From QHXQ01 sp036389375 (GTDB lineage: Bacteria > Acidobacteriota > Blastocatellia > Pyrinomonadales > Pyrinomonadaceae), in contig DASVQA010000182.1 of the NCBI GenBank assembly GCA_036389375.1, positions 1 through 16,220 of the forward strand: a stretch of 16,220 bases of DNA. Reading direction: 5' to 3'. Every line of letters starts with the position of its first letter. Positions within the stretch are counted from its first letter, which is position 1. Under the pieces are notes generated by a model. That model was not told the DNA's origin. It saw only the letters and a list, made by a program, of their open reading frames with translations, and did not search any database. Both the position numbers and the translations under genes were made by a program. Positions 6,622 to 14,252 of the stretch are shown in pieces.

Positions 6622-7875
6622 TTAATGAGCGGCGCGCGCGGGTTCGTCGAGCAAACGGCTGATGACGTGGGCGAGCGGTTGCGGCTGAGCGGCGGCCCAC
6701 GCGTCATAGTCGTCGGCAAAGACGCGCTGTTCGGCGCGGCTCAACTGCTCGATGCGCGCAGCCCACGCGGGCCACGCAGCCTCAAGCATTTCAAAACCGG
6801 GCGGCGGGTCAATCGCCCACGACGGATGCTGACAACCGATAACGGGAATGCCGGCGCAACTCAATTCCGGCAGGCGCGTCAATGCGCCAAAGCCAAACTG
6901 TTGCGGCACCAGCACCGCGCGCGCCTGCACCAACAGTTCGTCAAGCTCAGCCTGCTCAACCCAGCCCTTCAGTTCTAGTCCGGGCACGACCTCACCCGCC
7001 GGAAGCAGTCGTTCCGTGCCCGCGCCGACGCCAACCAATCGCACGCCCTGTGGCAACCCGTGCTGCCGTACGTTCTCAATCAGCCATTCGCAGGATTTGC
7101 CTATCGGCCCGTAAGCCGCCGTGCCGACAAATAGGAACAGCCCTGCCGCGCGGGCACTGGTTTCGCGGCGCTGGCGAATCCGTTCCGCCTGTGCGCGCAA
7201 AGCGCCCACCGGCACGTAAGGATGATAATGACAGCGCAACCCTAGACTGCCCGTGACACCTGTTTCCAGCTTCGAGATAAAGAGGCGCTCGTCGCATTGC
7301 GCTAAGAATTGCAACTCGTTCGCAAAGTCGGTGAGCGCCGCGTAGACGCCAACCTGCTGGCGTGGCGTCTGCCCGCCGCCGAACACATGAAGGCTGGTCG
7401 TCAACGCCTCGAAATTTTCCGCCAGCGCGTCGAAGTTCTGTGTGCAACTGATGGTCGGGATGCCATGCTTACGGTTAAGCGGCAGCAACTCGCTGAACTG
7501 CGTGTGGTCGATTACGCAGACGGCTTGGCCGGCCAAGCCTTTAATCTGCTCCTCGTAAAAAGCCTTGAGCGCGGGATGGAGGCCCGTGACGAAGTTGGTG
7601 CGTTGCAGCAGCCGGTAAGGATTGCGGGCAGCGCGGCGCAGCGTGCCCGCGCGGAAAGTGGCCCACTCTTTGAGTTGCCGGCCCACGCCGCCGTGCGGTC
7701 GGGCGTGACCGTTCTGCCCGCCTGCGCGCAACGTCTCCGGCGTAAACAATAGAATCTGTTCGCGCCCGACCAACGCCGACAGTTGATGCAGAATTTGATA
7801 ACCGCGATGGACGCCGCCGTTACCCACCTCGGCCGGCATGATGTGGGAGATGTAGATGATCTTTTGGCGACCCAT
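6622..7875 (-). CDS. GT4-like glycosyltransferase (divergent)
   Basis: A 417-residue protein with a GT-B outline. MGRQKIIYISHIMPAEVGNGGVHRGYQIL (1-29) is the first strand with a glycine loop. VCVIDHTQFSELLPL (119-133) and IPTISCTQNFDALAENFEAL (139-158) are acceptor-domain strands. FLFVGTAAYGPIGKSCEWLIEN (247-268) opens the donor domain, and ALTRLPELSCAGIPVIGCQH (331-350) is the donor-binding turn with its Glu. The usual GxGxKxK before that Glu is replaced by FGFGALTRLPE, so it is a distant member of the family. ARAVLVPQQFGFG (318-330) is typical of GT4 proteins. The ATG at 7875 lies just before the first strand. The gene ends with TAA two bases before the next GT4 start, which argues for a shared mRNA. 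It most likely adds a sugar to the same lipid-linked glycan; donor unknown. Confidence 0.85.
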   Translation of the reverse strand: MGRQKIIYISHIMPAEVGNGGVHRGYQILHQLSALVGREQILLFTPETLRAGGQNGHARPHGGVGRQLKEWATFRAGTLRRAARNPYRLLQRTNFVTGLHPALKAFYEEQIKGLAGQAVCVIDHTQFSELLPLNRKHGIPTISCTQNFDALAENFEALTTSLHVFGGGQTPRQQVGVYAALTDFANELQFLAQCDERLFISKLETGVTGSLGLRCHYHPYVPVGALRAQAERIRQRRETSARAAGLFLFVGTAAYGPIGKSCEWLIENVRQHGLPQGVRLVGVGAGTERLLPAGEVVPGLELKGWVEQAELDELLVQARAVLVPQQFGFGALTRLPELSCAGIPVIGCQHPSWAIDPPPGFEMLEAAWPAWAARIEQLSRAEQRVFADDYDAWAAAQPQPLAHVISRLLDEPARAAH

Positions 7876-7932
7876 AAGCTGGTTGAGTTTCTATCCGAGT
7901 CTCGACTGTGGCGGCCCGCGCAAACTGCGCCG

Positions 7933-8814
7933 CTAAACGCTCCGCAGCGCCCGTCTAATCCGCGTCCGAATGCCCCACGATGGCAGGAATAATTTCAGCC
8001 CGATGGCCTCGGTCGTTTTCAGAGCGAGCAGGACGCGCCTGATTTTGCCGAGCGGTCGGTAGATTGGCGACTGCCATGCGATGTCTTTGCAGACGATGGC
8101 GGCGATGGTGTGATAGGGGCGACGGGCGCGCGTGCCGGTGTGGCCGAAGTAGGCCGCCAGCCGCGCGACATCCTGCGACATCCCCTCGCACGCGCGATTG
8201 ATCGACACGCTCTCAAGCGTTTTCAACTTGCCCTTGAAAACAACCGAGGCGACGAACAGCCAATCGCCCGCAAGTTCGTGCCGGTAAGGTATGTCGAGCA
8301 ACGCGGCGCGGCGCATGAGGCTGTAATGTTCGCCGTTCATGTTCACCTGCCGGTAGTAATCAAGCACGCGCTCGCGCGCCGCCGCCTGCGGCAAATTGAT
8401 GATCCGATCACGAAAGAGAAAGCGGTCGCCCTCATAGTATTTCGCGCTGCCGCAGGCGAGTGCGTAATCAGGATGCGCCACTAAAAAGCTCAGACACTCG
8501 GAGACGTAAGCGGGGTCGAGCCAATCGTCGTCGGCCAACCACATGAAGAACTCGCTGCGCGCCGCGTGCAGCAGTCCGACGAAGTTGGCCGTCGGGCCTT
8601 GATTGACCGGCTGGCGCAGGTAGCGCACACGCGCGTCGCGGCGGCTGAACTCGTCGCAGAGCCGCTGTGTGTCGTCCGTCGAGGCGTTGTCCGAGATGAG
8701 CAGTTCCAAGTCCTGATAGTCCTGCGCGAGCACAGATTCAACTGCCCGCCTGAGCGTGTGGGCGCGATTATAGGTCGGGATGCCGATGCTTACTTTCGGC
8801 TGTTGTGTGGCCAC
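7933..8814 (-). CDS. GT2-family glycosyltransferase
   Basis: A 293-residue GT-A enzyme. PKVSIGIPTYNRAHTLRRAV (6-25) is the GT2 opening. LLISDNASTDDTQRLC (38-53) binds the nucleotide, and EFFMWLADDDWLDPAYV (88-104) contains the DxD region as DDD (95-97) followed by W. The layout is that of the large family of inverting transferases used in O-antigen and capsule assembly. No clear transmembrane segment is visible, unlike the GT2 at 3683-4645. Start choice: GTG at 8814 gives MATQQPKVSIG. A TTG at 8820 would add two residues, and neither has a visible Shine-Dalgarno sequence. The gap to the preceding gene (127 bases) is the largest inside the run wzm to GT2 and contains a promoter-like sequence. 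The gap to the following GT4 start is 57 bases. Confidence 0.9.
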   Translation of the reverse strand: MATQQPKVSIGIPTYNRAHTLRRAVESVLAQDYQDLELLISDNASTDDTQRLCDEFSRRDARVRYLRQPVNQGPTANFVGLLHAARSEFFMWLADDDWLDPAYVSECLSFLVAHPDYALACGSAKYYEGDRFLFRDRIINLPQAAARERVLDYYRQVNMNGEHYSLMRRAALLDIPYRHELAGDWLFVASVVFKGKLKTLESVSINRACEGMSQDVARLAAYFGHTGTRARRPYHTIAAIVCKDIAWQSPIYRPLGKIRRVLLALKTTEAIGLKLFLPSWGIRTRIRRALRSV

Positions 8815-8862
8815 GTGCAAAGCTTAAGTTAAACTTTCGTTAGTGAACTGTTGACGCTAAGT

Positions 8863-8891
8863 AATCTAAGGGGTCGGCCCTCATCTGGCAA
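8863..8891 (-). promoter_or_regulatory. Candidate internal promoter of the polysaccharide operon
   Basis: Minus-strand TTGCCA (8891-8886, five of six) and TAGATT (8868-8863, four of six) are spaced by 17 bases, about 50 bases upstream of the GT2 start at 8814. It sits in the widest gap within the run of export and transferase genes, so it could boost expression of the downstream five genes. Pattern match only. Confidence 0.25.
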
Positions 8892-8941
8892 GCGGCCTGA
8901 CCTTGCGCCCGCCGGGTCTGACGGCGCACTGCTGGCGGCCT

Positions 8942-9790
8942 TTACTCAGCGCACGCGCCCCACGCCTGCTGTGCCAGCGCACGCTTAGTGGCCGGGTCGG
9001 CTTGGGCATACTGGCGTGTGCGATTGTCGGCGACCAGCAAATTGGTCTGCTCGCCGCCACGGAACGTGCGACTCGCGCGCCAGTGCGCGGGCGCGTAAGC
9101 CTGTCCGTCGCGTCCGACCACGAGCGTCGCCAGATTCATGTCCAACACCTGATGCGTCAAGCCATGTCGCCCGCTCTCGAACCGCTCGGCGTCGGCCTTA
9201 CGCTGCAACGGCCAGAGTTTGAGCCGGCTGATGACGTGGCGCGGCAAGATGAAAGCATTGGTGCGCACGTGCGGGTTCGGAAACGGCGCGAAGTCAGCGC
9301 GCAGCTGCCATAGCTCGCGCCAGCCGTAGTACAGACCGGCGAGATAGAGCCGCGACAGGCGTTTGGTGCCAACCGTCCACGGCCATGCTTGCAGATGACA
9401 AGTGTAGATGCTTTCATGTGAGCCGGTCGCGCCGACCAGCCCCACGCCTGGCCGTGTGCTGTGCCGGTAGAGCGCGCCGAGCCAGTCGTCCGCGAGGATG
9501 ACGCTAAATGAGTTCAGGAAACAGAAGTACTCGTGGTCGAATGCGCGCGCGGCCGCGAAATAGGGGCCGATGTCGAACTCCTCATCGGCGACTGTGAGTG
9601 TGCGATATGACAGCCCGGCGAGCAGCGCGTGGTATGGAGTTAGATTAGCGTCCGGTGCGAAGCCTTTAAAGACGAGCAGTAGTTCATGCGGTACGCCGCA
9701 CGGGTGCGCGCGATAAGATGCAAGGAATGACTCGAAAGGCTCTAGCCCGTTCTGGGCGCGGACGAGATGCACAAGGCCAAGCTCTGCCAT
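8942..9790 (-). CDS. Atypical GT-A-like glycosyltransferase
   Basis: A 282-residue protein from ATG 9790. It begins MAELGLVHLVRAQNGLEPFE and has HELLLVFKGF (35-44), then VADEEFDIGPYFAAARAF (67-84) followed by HEYFCFLNSFSVILADDW (86-103). The order of elements resembles GT2-like and rhamnan-synthesis enzymes: an opening strand, a D-x-G-x-Y-x-x-A helix, a hydrophobic strand, then the metal-site turn. Here, however, the expected DxD at the end of the hydrophobic strand reads LNS. The acidic pair DD (101-102) comes a few residues later. VGLVGATGSHESIYT (116-130) and PFPNPHVRTNAFILPR fit an acceptor-binding half. I recall similar uncharacterised proteins in polysaccharide clusters, but I cannot name a curated family. 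It lies 17 bases after the CmcI-like methyltransferase gene, so shared expression is likely. Glycosyltransferase activity is an inference from fold pattern and context. Confidence 0.68.
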   Translation of the reverse strand: MAELGLVHLVRAQNGLEPFESFLASYRAHPCGVPHELLLVFKGFAPDANLTPYHALLAGLSYRTLTVADEEFDIGPYFAAARAFDHEYFCFLNSFSVILADDWLGALYRHSTRPGVGLVGATGSHESIYTCHLQAWPWTVGTKRLSRLYLAGLYYGWRELWQLRADFAPFPNPHVRTNAFILPRHVISRLKLWPLQRKADAERFESGRHGLTHQVLDMNLATLVVGRDGQAYAPAHWRASRTFRGGEQTNLLVADNRTRQYAQADPATKRALAQQAWGACAE

Positions 9791-9807
9791 AGCCGCTTAA
9801 CGCTCGT

Positions 9808-10524
9808 TCAGCGCACCGCGCCGACGGCGATCCCCAACGGCTTTTCCGCACCCACATATTCCGCGAGCGGCTTGAGCCGACCGCTTCGGACGCAACGCAA
9901 CCATGCGCGCTGCACCCCGTCGCAGGCCACCGTGTCGTGCAGAATAATGAGCGCGCCCGGCCGGCAGAAAGGCAGCGTCAGTTCGATGTCCTGCCATACA
10001 CCCTCGTAGCTGTGATCGCCATCAATGAAGGCCACGTCAATTTTGCCCCGCAACTGTTCGCGTAAAAACGTGGCGGCCGCAGCCGAGTGGCTGTCGCCGA
10101 GAAACTGTTTGAAGTTCGGCACCTGACTGAAGTTTTTCGCCTGCTCGCTGGCGCGCGGATGCTCGCCGTTGTCGAGGCTGAAGGCGTTGGTGAACCCGAC
10201 CTCGCGGCTGAGCACGAGGCACGCGCCGCCGCTCGCCGAACCGATCTCCATGTAGTTAGTGTATGGGCGATGCTCTTTCAAAAACAGGCAGAGCGCGGCG
10301 AACTCGTCCGGATTCTGTTGCAAGCACAAGCCGCCTTCGTGCGTATAGCCGTTCCCGAAATATTCGAGGCTGTCCGTCCCCGACTGCCGTATCTGATCGC
10401 GCATGGCGACGAACTCAGGGTTGCGGCGGCTGAGCGCAGGAATGGTATCTATGCCGTTCAGGTACAGGCGACGATAAAGCTGCGTCTGCATGTGCCGCGC
10501 CCGCGCGCTGATGTTCATATTCAT
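9808..10524 (-). CDS. CmcI-like class I SAM methyltransferase (Methyltransf_24 type)
   Basis: A 238-residue protein. NYMEIGSASGGACLVLSREV (90-109) is motif I with the ExGxxxGGS-like loop of the Methyltransf_24/cephalosporin-hydroxylase group. FSLDNGEHP (115-123) is the strand beta-2 region. IDVAFIDGDHSYEGVWQDIE (162-181) and GALIILHDTVACDG (190-203) are the hallmark D-G-D-H-x-Y and HDT motifs, which in related enzymes bind a divalent metal and substrate. Members commonly methylate sugars or phenolic hydroxyls, so methylation of a glycan residue fits the context. The start ATG at 10524 gives MNMNIS; a second ATG two codons later is an equal alternative. It follows wzt after 68 bases and precedes the atypical glycosyltransferase by 17 bases. 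A role in end-capping the chain recognised by the Wzt C-terminal domain is possible but unproven. Confidence 0.84.
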   Translation of the reverse strand: MNMNISARARHMQTQLYRRLYLNGIDTIPALSRRNPEFVAMRDQIRQSGTDSLEYFGNGYTHEGGLCLQQNPDEFAALCLFLKEHRPYTNYMEIGSASGGACLVLSREVGFTNAFSLDNGEHPRASEQAKNFSQVPNFKQFLGDSHSAAAATFLREQLRGKIDVAFIDGDHSYEGVWQDIELTLPFCRPGALIILHDTVACDGVQRAWLRCVRSGRLKPLAEYVGAEKPLGIAVGAVR

Positions 10525-10592
10525 GTTAATTTACGACCTCACCGTCCTCTGGAAATGCCTTGCTCGCGCCCAAATTAAACTGTCTGTAACTG

Positions 10593-11915
10593 TCAGGCTC
10601 GTTCGCCCGCGACCGCCATTGACTCGGTTTGCGCCTGCGGGTGCGGGATGTAACGCGTCTGCCACGGCAGGAGCGGGCGCACGACGCCGGGCATAGGCTG
10701 GGCGAAGTCGCCGCGCGCCGAATCGCCGTCGAGACTGTCTATGATGTGGAAGGCCACGGCGTCGCGCTCGTAGCAGTGGACGACGACCGGATCGTGCGTG
10801 CTCAAGGCCGCACCGACGACGAGCGCGCCCTCCGATAGATAGTTGCCGGGTATCCATGCGGTGCTGAAGTAGCGCCCGGTGGGGCGTGGCTTGCGTCGCC
10901 ACTCCGGGTCGCAATCGTGCGCCACAAACACATAGACGCCCTCTTCATTATAGAAATGCAGGTTCGGCACGAGCACCGTGCCCGGCTGGATGACTTCGTA
11001 CTCCATCTCGATACCGATGGGGCGGCGAATGTCAAAGGCGTCCGCCACCTCGCCCGCTTCGTTGCGCACGCGCACGGCGCAGAGCCGGACGATCTCGTTG
11101 CCCGGTGCGTTCGCCAGATCGGGCCATTCGCGCACGGCCGTCGTGCCTAAGCCTGAGCCTAAATACGTGCTGACGACCTGCGCCGAAGGGCCGTCTTCAA
11201 CAACCTGACCCTGCTCCAACAGAATCGTGCGCGGACACAGCCGCGTGATCGAGGGCATGTTGTGCGACACGAAGAGGACGCTCCGCCCGTGCTGACTCAC
11301 GTCCTCCATCTTGTTGAGACATTTGCGCTGGAAGCCCATGTCGCCGACCGCCAGCACTTCGTCAACCAACAAAATCTCCGGCTCAAGATGCGCCGCGACG
11401 GCAAAGGCGAGGCGCATGTACATGCCGCTTGAGTAATGTTTGACCGGCGTGTCAATGAAGCGGTCAATTTCCGAAAAGGCCACGATCTCATCGAACTTGC
11501 GCATGATCTCCGTGCGCCGCATGCCGAGGATCGCGCCGTTTAGATAGATGTTCTCACGCCCCGTCAATTCGGCGTTGAAGCCCGTGCCGACTTCGAGCAA
11601 GCTGCCGACGCGCCCGTAGAGATCAACTCGGCCGGAGGTCGGCTCGGTGATGCGCGAGAGGATTTTCAGCAGCGTGGATTTGCCCGCGCCGTTGCGCCCG
11701 ATGATGCCGACAACTTCGCCCGGCCGGACGCTGAAGCTCACATCCTTGAGCGCCCAGAGCGTGCGCGCCGCCTCCGCGCTTTCATCTCGGCGCAGCCAAC
11801 GCATGGGCGCGCTAGCGGCCCGCGCCAGCGCGTCGCGCAGCGTCAGATAGCTCGCCTGATGTGCGCCGATGCGATACCTTTTACTCAGGTGCTCGGCCGT
11901 AATGATAGGCTTCAT
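10593..11915 (-). CDS. wzt: O-antigen/polysaccharide ABC transporter ATP-binding protein with carbohydrate-binding C-terminal domain
   Basis: A 440-residue protein. The nucleotide-binding domain (about 1-250) has Walker A GRNGAGKST (73-81), the signature region KHYSSGMYMRLAFA (159-172), Walker B ILLVDEVLAVGD (181-192) with the catalytic Glu at 186, and the H-loop SHN with His218. VGSLLEVGTGFNAELTGREN (103-122), which contains the Q-loop/helical segment, is typical of Wzt, TagH and KpsT-like exporters. The extra 180 residues form a beta-rich domain like Wzt_C (for example IEMEYEVIQPGTVLVPNLHFYNEEGV), which in characterised systems such as E. coli O9a binds the modified end of the finished glycan and makes export depend on it. 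The protein works as a dimer with Wzm at the inner membrane. It starts 9 bases after the wzm stop, so the two are surely co-expressed. The final 30 residues look disordered. Confidence 0.95.
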   Translation of the reverse strand: MKPIITAEHLSKRYRIGAHQASYLTLRDALARAASAPMRWLRRDESAEAARTLWALKDVSFSVRPGEVVGIIGRNGAGKSTLLKILSRITEPTSGRVDLYGRVGSLLEVGTGFNAELTGRENIYLNGAILGMRRTEIMRKFDEIVAFSEIDRFIDTPVKHYSSGMYMRLAFAVAAHLEPEILLVDEVLAVGDMGFQRKCLNKMEDVSQHGRSVLFVSHNMPSITRLCPRTILLEQGQVVEDGPSAQVVSTYLGSGLGTTAVREWPDLANAPGNEIVRLCAVRVRNEAGEVADAFDIRRPIGIEMEYEVIQPGTVLVPNLHFYNEEGVYVFVAHDCDPEWRRKPRPTGRYFSTAWIPGNYLSEGALVVGAALSTHDPVVVHCYERDAVAFHIIDSLDGDSARGDFAQPMPGVVRPLLPWQTRYIPHPQAQTESMAVAGERA

Positions 11916-11924
11916 CGTCAGACT

Positions 11925-12803
11925 TCAGATTACGTCGGCGAAGCGGCGTTCCATGCGCCGGAAGGAGTAGGCCGAATAGACGAGCGAGGTCAAGGTCAGA
12001 CCAGCGGAGAGCGCCAGGGCCGGCCAGTCGAACGGACGACCAAACAGCGCGGCACGATAGCCTTCAATGATGCCCGACATCGGATTGAGCGCAAGCAGCC
12101 AGCGCCAGCGCGCGAAGATGCTCGCCGGGTAAATAATCGGCGAGGCGAAAAACCACAACTGGATCAGAAACGGCAGCGTGTGGCGCACGTCGCGGTACTT
12201 CACATTAAGCCCCGACATCCACATGCCGACGCTCATCGCCAGCAGCGCCGTCAACGCCAGCAGCACCGGCAGCAGCAGGACGTGCCACGTCAGCGCAACG
12301 TGGTAGTAGAACATGAGCGGCACGAGCAGCAGGAAAGTGATGGCGAAATCAACCAGCCCTGCGAGCACCGCCGCGGCCGGAATGAGCATGCGCGGGAAAT
12401 AGACTTTCGTGATCAGATTGCTATTACCGATCAGGCTGTTGCCGCTCGCGGTCACGGCGTTGGCGAAGAACGTCCACGGCAGCAAGCCCGCGTAGGCAAA
12501 GAGCGGATAGGGTATGCCGTCGGATTTCATCCCGCCGAGGCGACCGAAGATGAGACTGAAGACGAGCATCGTAAAGAGCGGCTGCACGACGGCCCACGTC
12601 GCGCCGAGCGCCGTCTGTTTGTAGCGCACCTTCACGTCGCGCCAGACGAGGAAGTAGAGCAGGTCGCGGTAGAGCCACAGATCGCGCAGGTTGAGTTTGA
12701 CCCAAGCGCCGCTCGGTTTGATCGAAACCAGCGGACGCTCCGGCAGCGTGACGCCGACGGGCGAAGCGGGTTCGAGCACACTTTCACTGGTGGTCAATTT
12801 CAT
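11925..12803 (-). CDS. wzm: O-antigen/polysaccharide ABC transporter permease
   Basis: A 292-residue ABC-2 type membrane protein from ATG 12803. After a soluble N-terminus come LRDLWLYRDLLYFLVWRDVK (39-58) and VRYKQTALGATWAVVQP (59-75), a highly conserved cytoplasmic signature of Wzm/TagG proteins. Six hydrophobic segments lie at about 68-88, 100-120, 143-165, 176-196, 212-229 and 262-282. ALNPMSGIIEGYRAALFGR (238-256) is the conserved periplasmic-side loop near the last helix. With Wzt it forms a channel that moves lipid-linked polysaccharide from the cytoplasmic to the periplasmic face of the inner membrane. A GTG at 12824 would add seven residues; the ATG is preferred, although neither start has a clear ribosome site. 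It is the first gene of the run of nine minus-strand polysaccharide genes. Confidence 0.95.
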   Translation of the reverse strand: MKLTTSESVLEPASPVGVTLPERPLVSIKPSGAWVKLNLRDLWLYRDLLYFLVWRDVKVRYKQTALGATWAVVQPLFTMLVFSLIFGRLGGMKSDGIPYPLFAYAGLLPWTFFANAVTASGNSLIGNSNLITKVYFPRMLIPAAAVLAGLVDFAITFLLLVPLMFYYHVALTWHVLLLPVLLALTALLAMSVGMWMSGLNVKYRDVRHTLPFLIQLWFFASPIIYPASIFARWRWLLALNPMSGIIEGYRAALFGRPFDWPALALSAGLTLTSLVYSAYSFRRMERRFADVI

Positions 12804-12921
12804 AGGCACGGATGCCAGCAGCACGCGCGCGCGGCGCGGCCTCTTTCCGCCACGAGCTTTATTTGTGCGGGCCTCAACTTTGGTCGGGGCGCGTTTTCGT
12901 GGGAGCGGCGCTGGAAGCGTC

Positions 12922-12951
12922 AGTCTAGACGGGCATCCGGCCGCGCGTCAA
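12922..12951 (-). promoter_or_regulatory. Candidate promoter for the wzm-led operon
   Basis: Minus-strand TTGACG (12951-12946, five of six) and TAGACT (12927-12922, four of six) are spaced by 18 bases, about 120 bases upstream of the wzm ATG. It lies between the hairpin terminator of the beta-helix gene and wzm, which is where an operon promoter is expected. Pattern match only. Confidence 0.33.
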
Positions 12952-13004
12952 GCAAGGCATAGGCGCAGGTCTAACGACCGGCCGGGCGACGAGCAGTCGC
13001 AGCG

Positions 13005-13052
13005 AAAACCGCGCGCCGCGCTTCCCTTTGACGGGGCGCGCGGCGCGCGGTT
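13005..13052 (-). terminator. Rho-independent terminator after the beta-helix gene
   Basis: A perfect 15-base inverted repeat (arms 13007-13021 and 13038-13052, AACCGCGCGCCGCGC and its complement) encloses a 16-base loop. Read on the minus strand it begins 27 bases after the stop codon at 13080 and ends in TTTT. It therefore separates the secreted-protein gene from the wzm operon. Confidence 0.75.
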
Positions 13053-13079
13053 AGAGCGGCCAAACGGACTCAATTCAGC

Positions 13080-14045
13080 TTATTGTTCGCTATCCGAACT
13101 GAGCACGCCGGAAACGTCAATCGTGATATTGCCCTTGATCATGTTGTGACCAAAAGACCTCACCTGTCCGGCCGGCGAACTGACGCCCGTGCCGTTGTTG
13201 GTGATGACATCGTTGTTGATGCGAATGGACGTGGTGTTGGCTGTGCCGATGCCGGTGGTGTTGTGCGTGATCGAACTGTCTTCCACCATGGCCACCGCGT
13301 CATTGATCGCGCTGATGACGACGACGCCGTTACTCGTATTGTTCGAGAAGACGCAATCGCGGGCGACGACGCGGCTGCGGTCGCGCGAAGCGAGACCGTT
13401 GGTGCAGTTGAGCAGGTGCGTCGTGTTAAGCGAAGCCTTACTGGTCTGCCCGGCCGCCGAGTTGCTCACGTTGATGCCATCGCCGCTACAGTTGCGAATG
13501 ACCGTGTTGCGCACGTACAGGTTGGGGCTGTCAGCTGACGCCGCGAAGTTGATGCCGTTGTTGGTGAAGTCGCTGATCACGCAGTCTTCGACAAAGACGT
13601 GCAGACCGCTGACGAAATTAATCCCGTTGACGCCGGTTCTCGTCCCGACCGTGCCACTTGCGCCGCCGCCGTAAATCGACAGCCCACGCAGGCGGACTGT
13701 CCGTTGCGGGTCGTTGGCGTTGCCGCCGGCGATGTTGACGATAACGCCGGTCGTGCCGCTGGCGAGAATCGAGGCGAGCGTGGCCGTGCCGTCAATCGTG
13801 ATCGACTTGGTGATGTTGATCGTGCCGTAACCGGCCGGGTCAAGCGCGTCGATTTCGCCGTTGATGAAGGTCTTGGAGATCGCGCCCGCAAAGGTCTTGC
13901 AAGGGGCGGTGCGGCTGCATGGGTTGACGTCGTCGCCCACGCCGGAAACCCACGTACGGGTCGCTTGCGCGTGCGCAAATGAAGTGAAAGCCAGAGTGAA
14001 GCCAATTAGCACTAATGACTGGAGGGTGAGACGAACCTTACTCAT
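13080..14045 (-). CDS. Secreted right-handed parallel beta-helix protein
   Basis: A 321-residue protein with a textbook signal peptide: MSKVRLTLQS, a hydrophobic core LVLIGFTLAFTSF, and AHA at 24-26 as the likely cleavage site. The mature part opens QATRTWVSGVGDDVNPCSRT with APCKTFAGAI (47-56), the conserved entry segment of a widespread bacterial beta-helix family. Its two cysteines (43, 49) could form a disulfide. From about residue 76 to 310 there are repeating coils of roughly 20-25 residues ending in I/V-x-N or NNG patterns: FVEDCVISDFTNNGINF, NLYVRNTVIRNCSGDGINV, RVVARDCVFSNNTSNGVVV, VAMVEDSSITHNTTGIG and SIRINNDVITNNGTGVSS. Such folds bind or cleave polysaccharides or act as surface adhesins; no catalytic site is visible. 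The internal ATG at 14045 is preferred over one 15 codons upstream because AAGGAG stands nine bases before it and the signal peptide begins there. A strong terminator follows. Confidence 0.9.
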   Translation of the reverse strand: MSKVRLTLQSLVLIGFTLAFTSFAHAQATRTWVSGVGDDVNPCSRTAPCKTFAGAISKTFINGEIDALDPAGYGTINITKSITIDGTATLASILASGTTGVIVNIAGGNANDPQRTVRLRGLSIYGGGASGTVGTRTGVNGINFVSGLHVFVEDCVISDFTNNGINFAASADSPNLYVRNTVIRNCSGDGINVSNSAAGQTSKASLNTTHLLNCTNGLASRDRSRVVARDCVFSNNTSNGVVVISAINDAVAMVEDSSITHNTTGIGTANTTSIRINNDVITNNGTGVSSPAGQVRSFGHNMIKGNITIDVSGVLSSDSEQ

Positions 14046-14054
14046 CGATGTGAA

Positions 14055-14060
14055 CTCCTT
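14055..14060 (-). promoter_or_regulatory. Ribosome binding site deciding the beta-helix gene start
   Basis: AAGGAG on the minus strand, nine bases upstream of the ATG at 14045. It argues against the longer open frame that starts at 14090. Shine-Dalgarno sequences this clear are not seen before most genes of the polysaccharide run. Confidence 0.75.
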
Positions 14061-14195
14061 TTGGGGTGAAGGTCTCTTTAGTAAGTGCACCGCACTACGA
14101 GACCAAATCTGTATCTACTAATTTGAGCATGTCGAGCTGACCGGCGGCCCAGCAAACTACTAGCGACTTGAGCCGGCTCCCCAAGCCGCACTGGC

Positions 14196-14252
14196 TAAGC
14201 TTGGTTAGCGCCACCTCTGCGCGAGTGGCTGACGGCACGCTAAACAAGCTTA
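14196..14252. repeat. Imperfect inverted repeat with internal stem
   Basis: Arms TAAGCTTGGTTAGCG (14196-14210) and CGCTAAACAAGCTTA (14238-14252) match at 14 of 15 positions; the mismatch is G-T and could pair as G-U in one of the two RNA strands. Inside, CCAC-CTC...GAG-TGG (14211-14228) can form a second short stem, giving a cruciform-like structure. It lies in an intergenic region with no U-run, so it is not a standard terminator. It may be a mobile-element remnant, a protein-binding site or a structured RNA. Confidence 0.6.

Noticed and set aside
12822..12824. GTG start giving a seven-residue longer Wzm
   Set aside because: The extra residues (VLLASVP) are not part of the usual N-terminus, and an ATG follows at 12803; neither start has a clear ribosome site, so ATG is preferred.
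11859..12962. Long plus-strand open frame (367 codons) opposite wzm
   Set aside because: It is antisense to a clear six-helix ABC permease. Its product is a low-complexity Arg/Gln/His-rich sequence with no family resemblance, the usual mirror of high-GC coding DNA.
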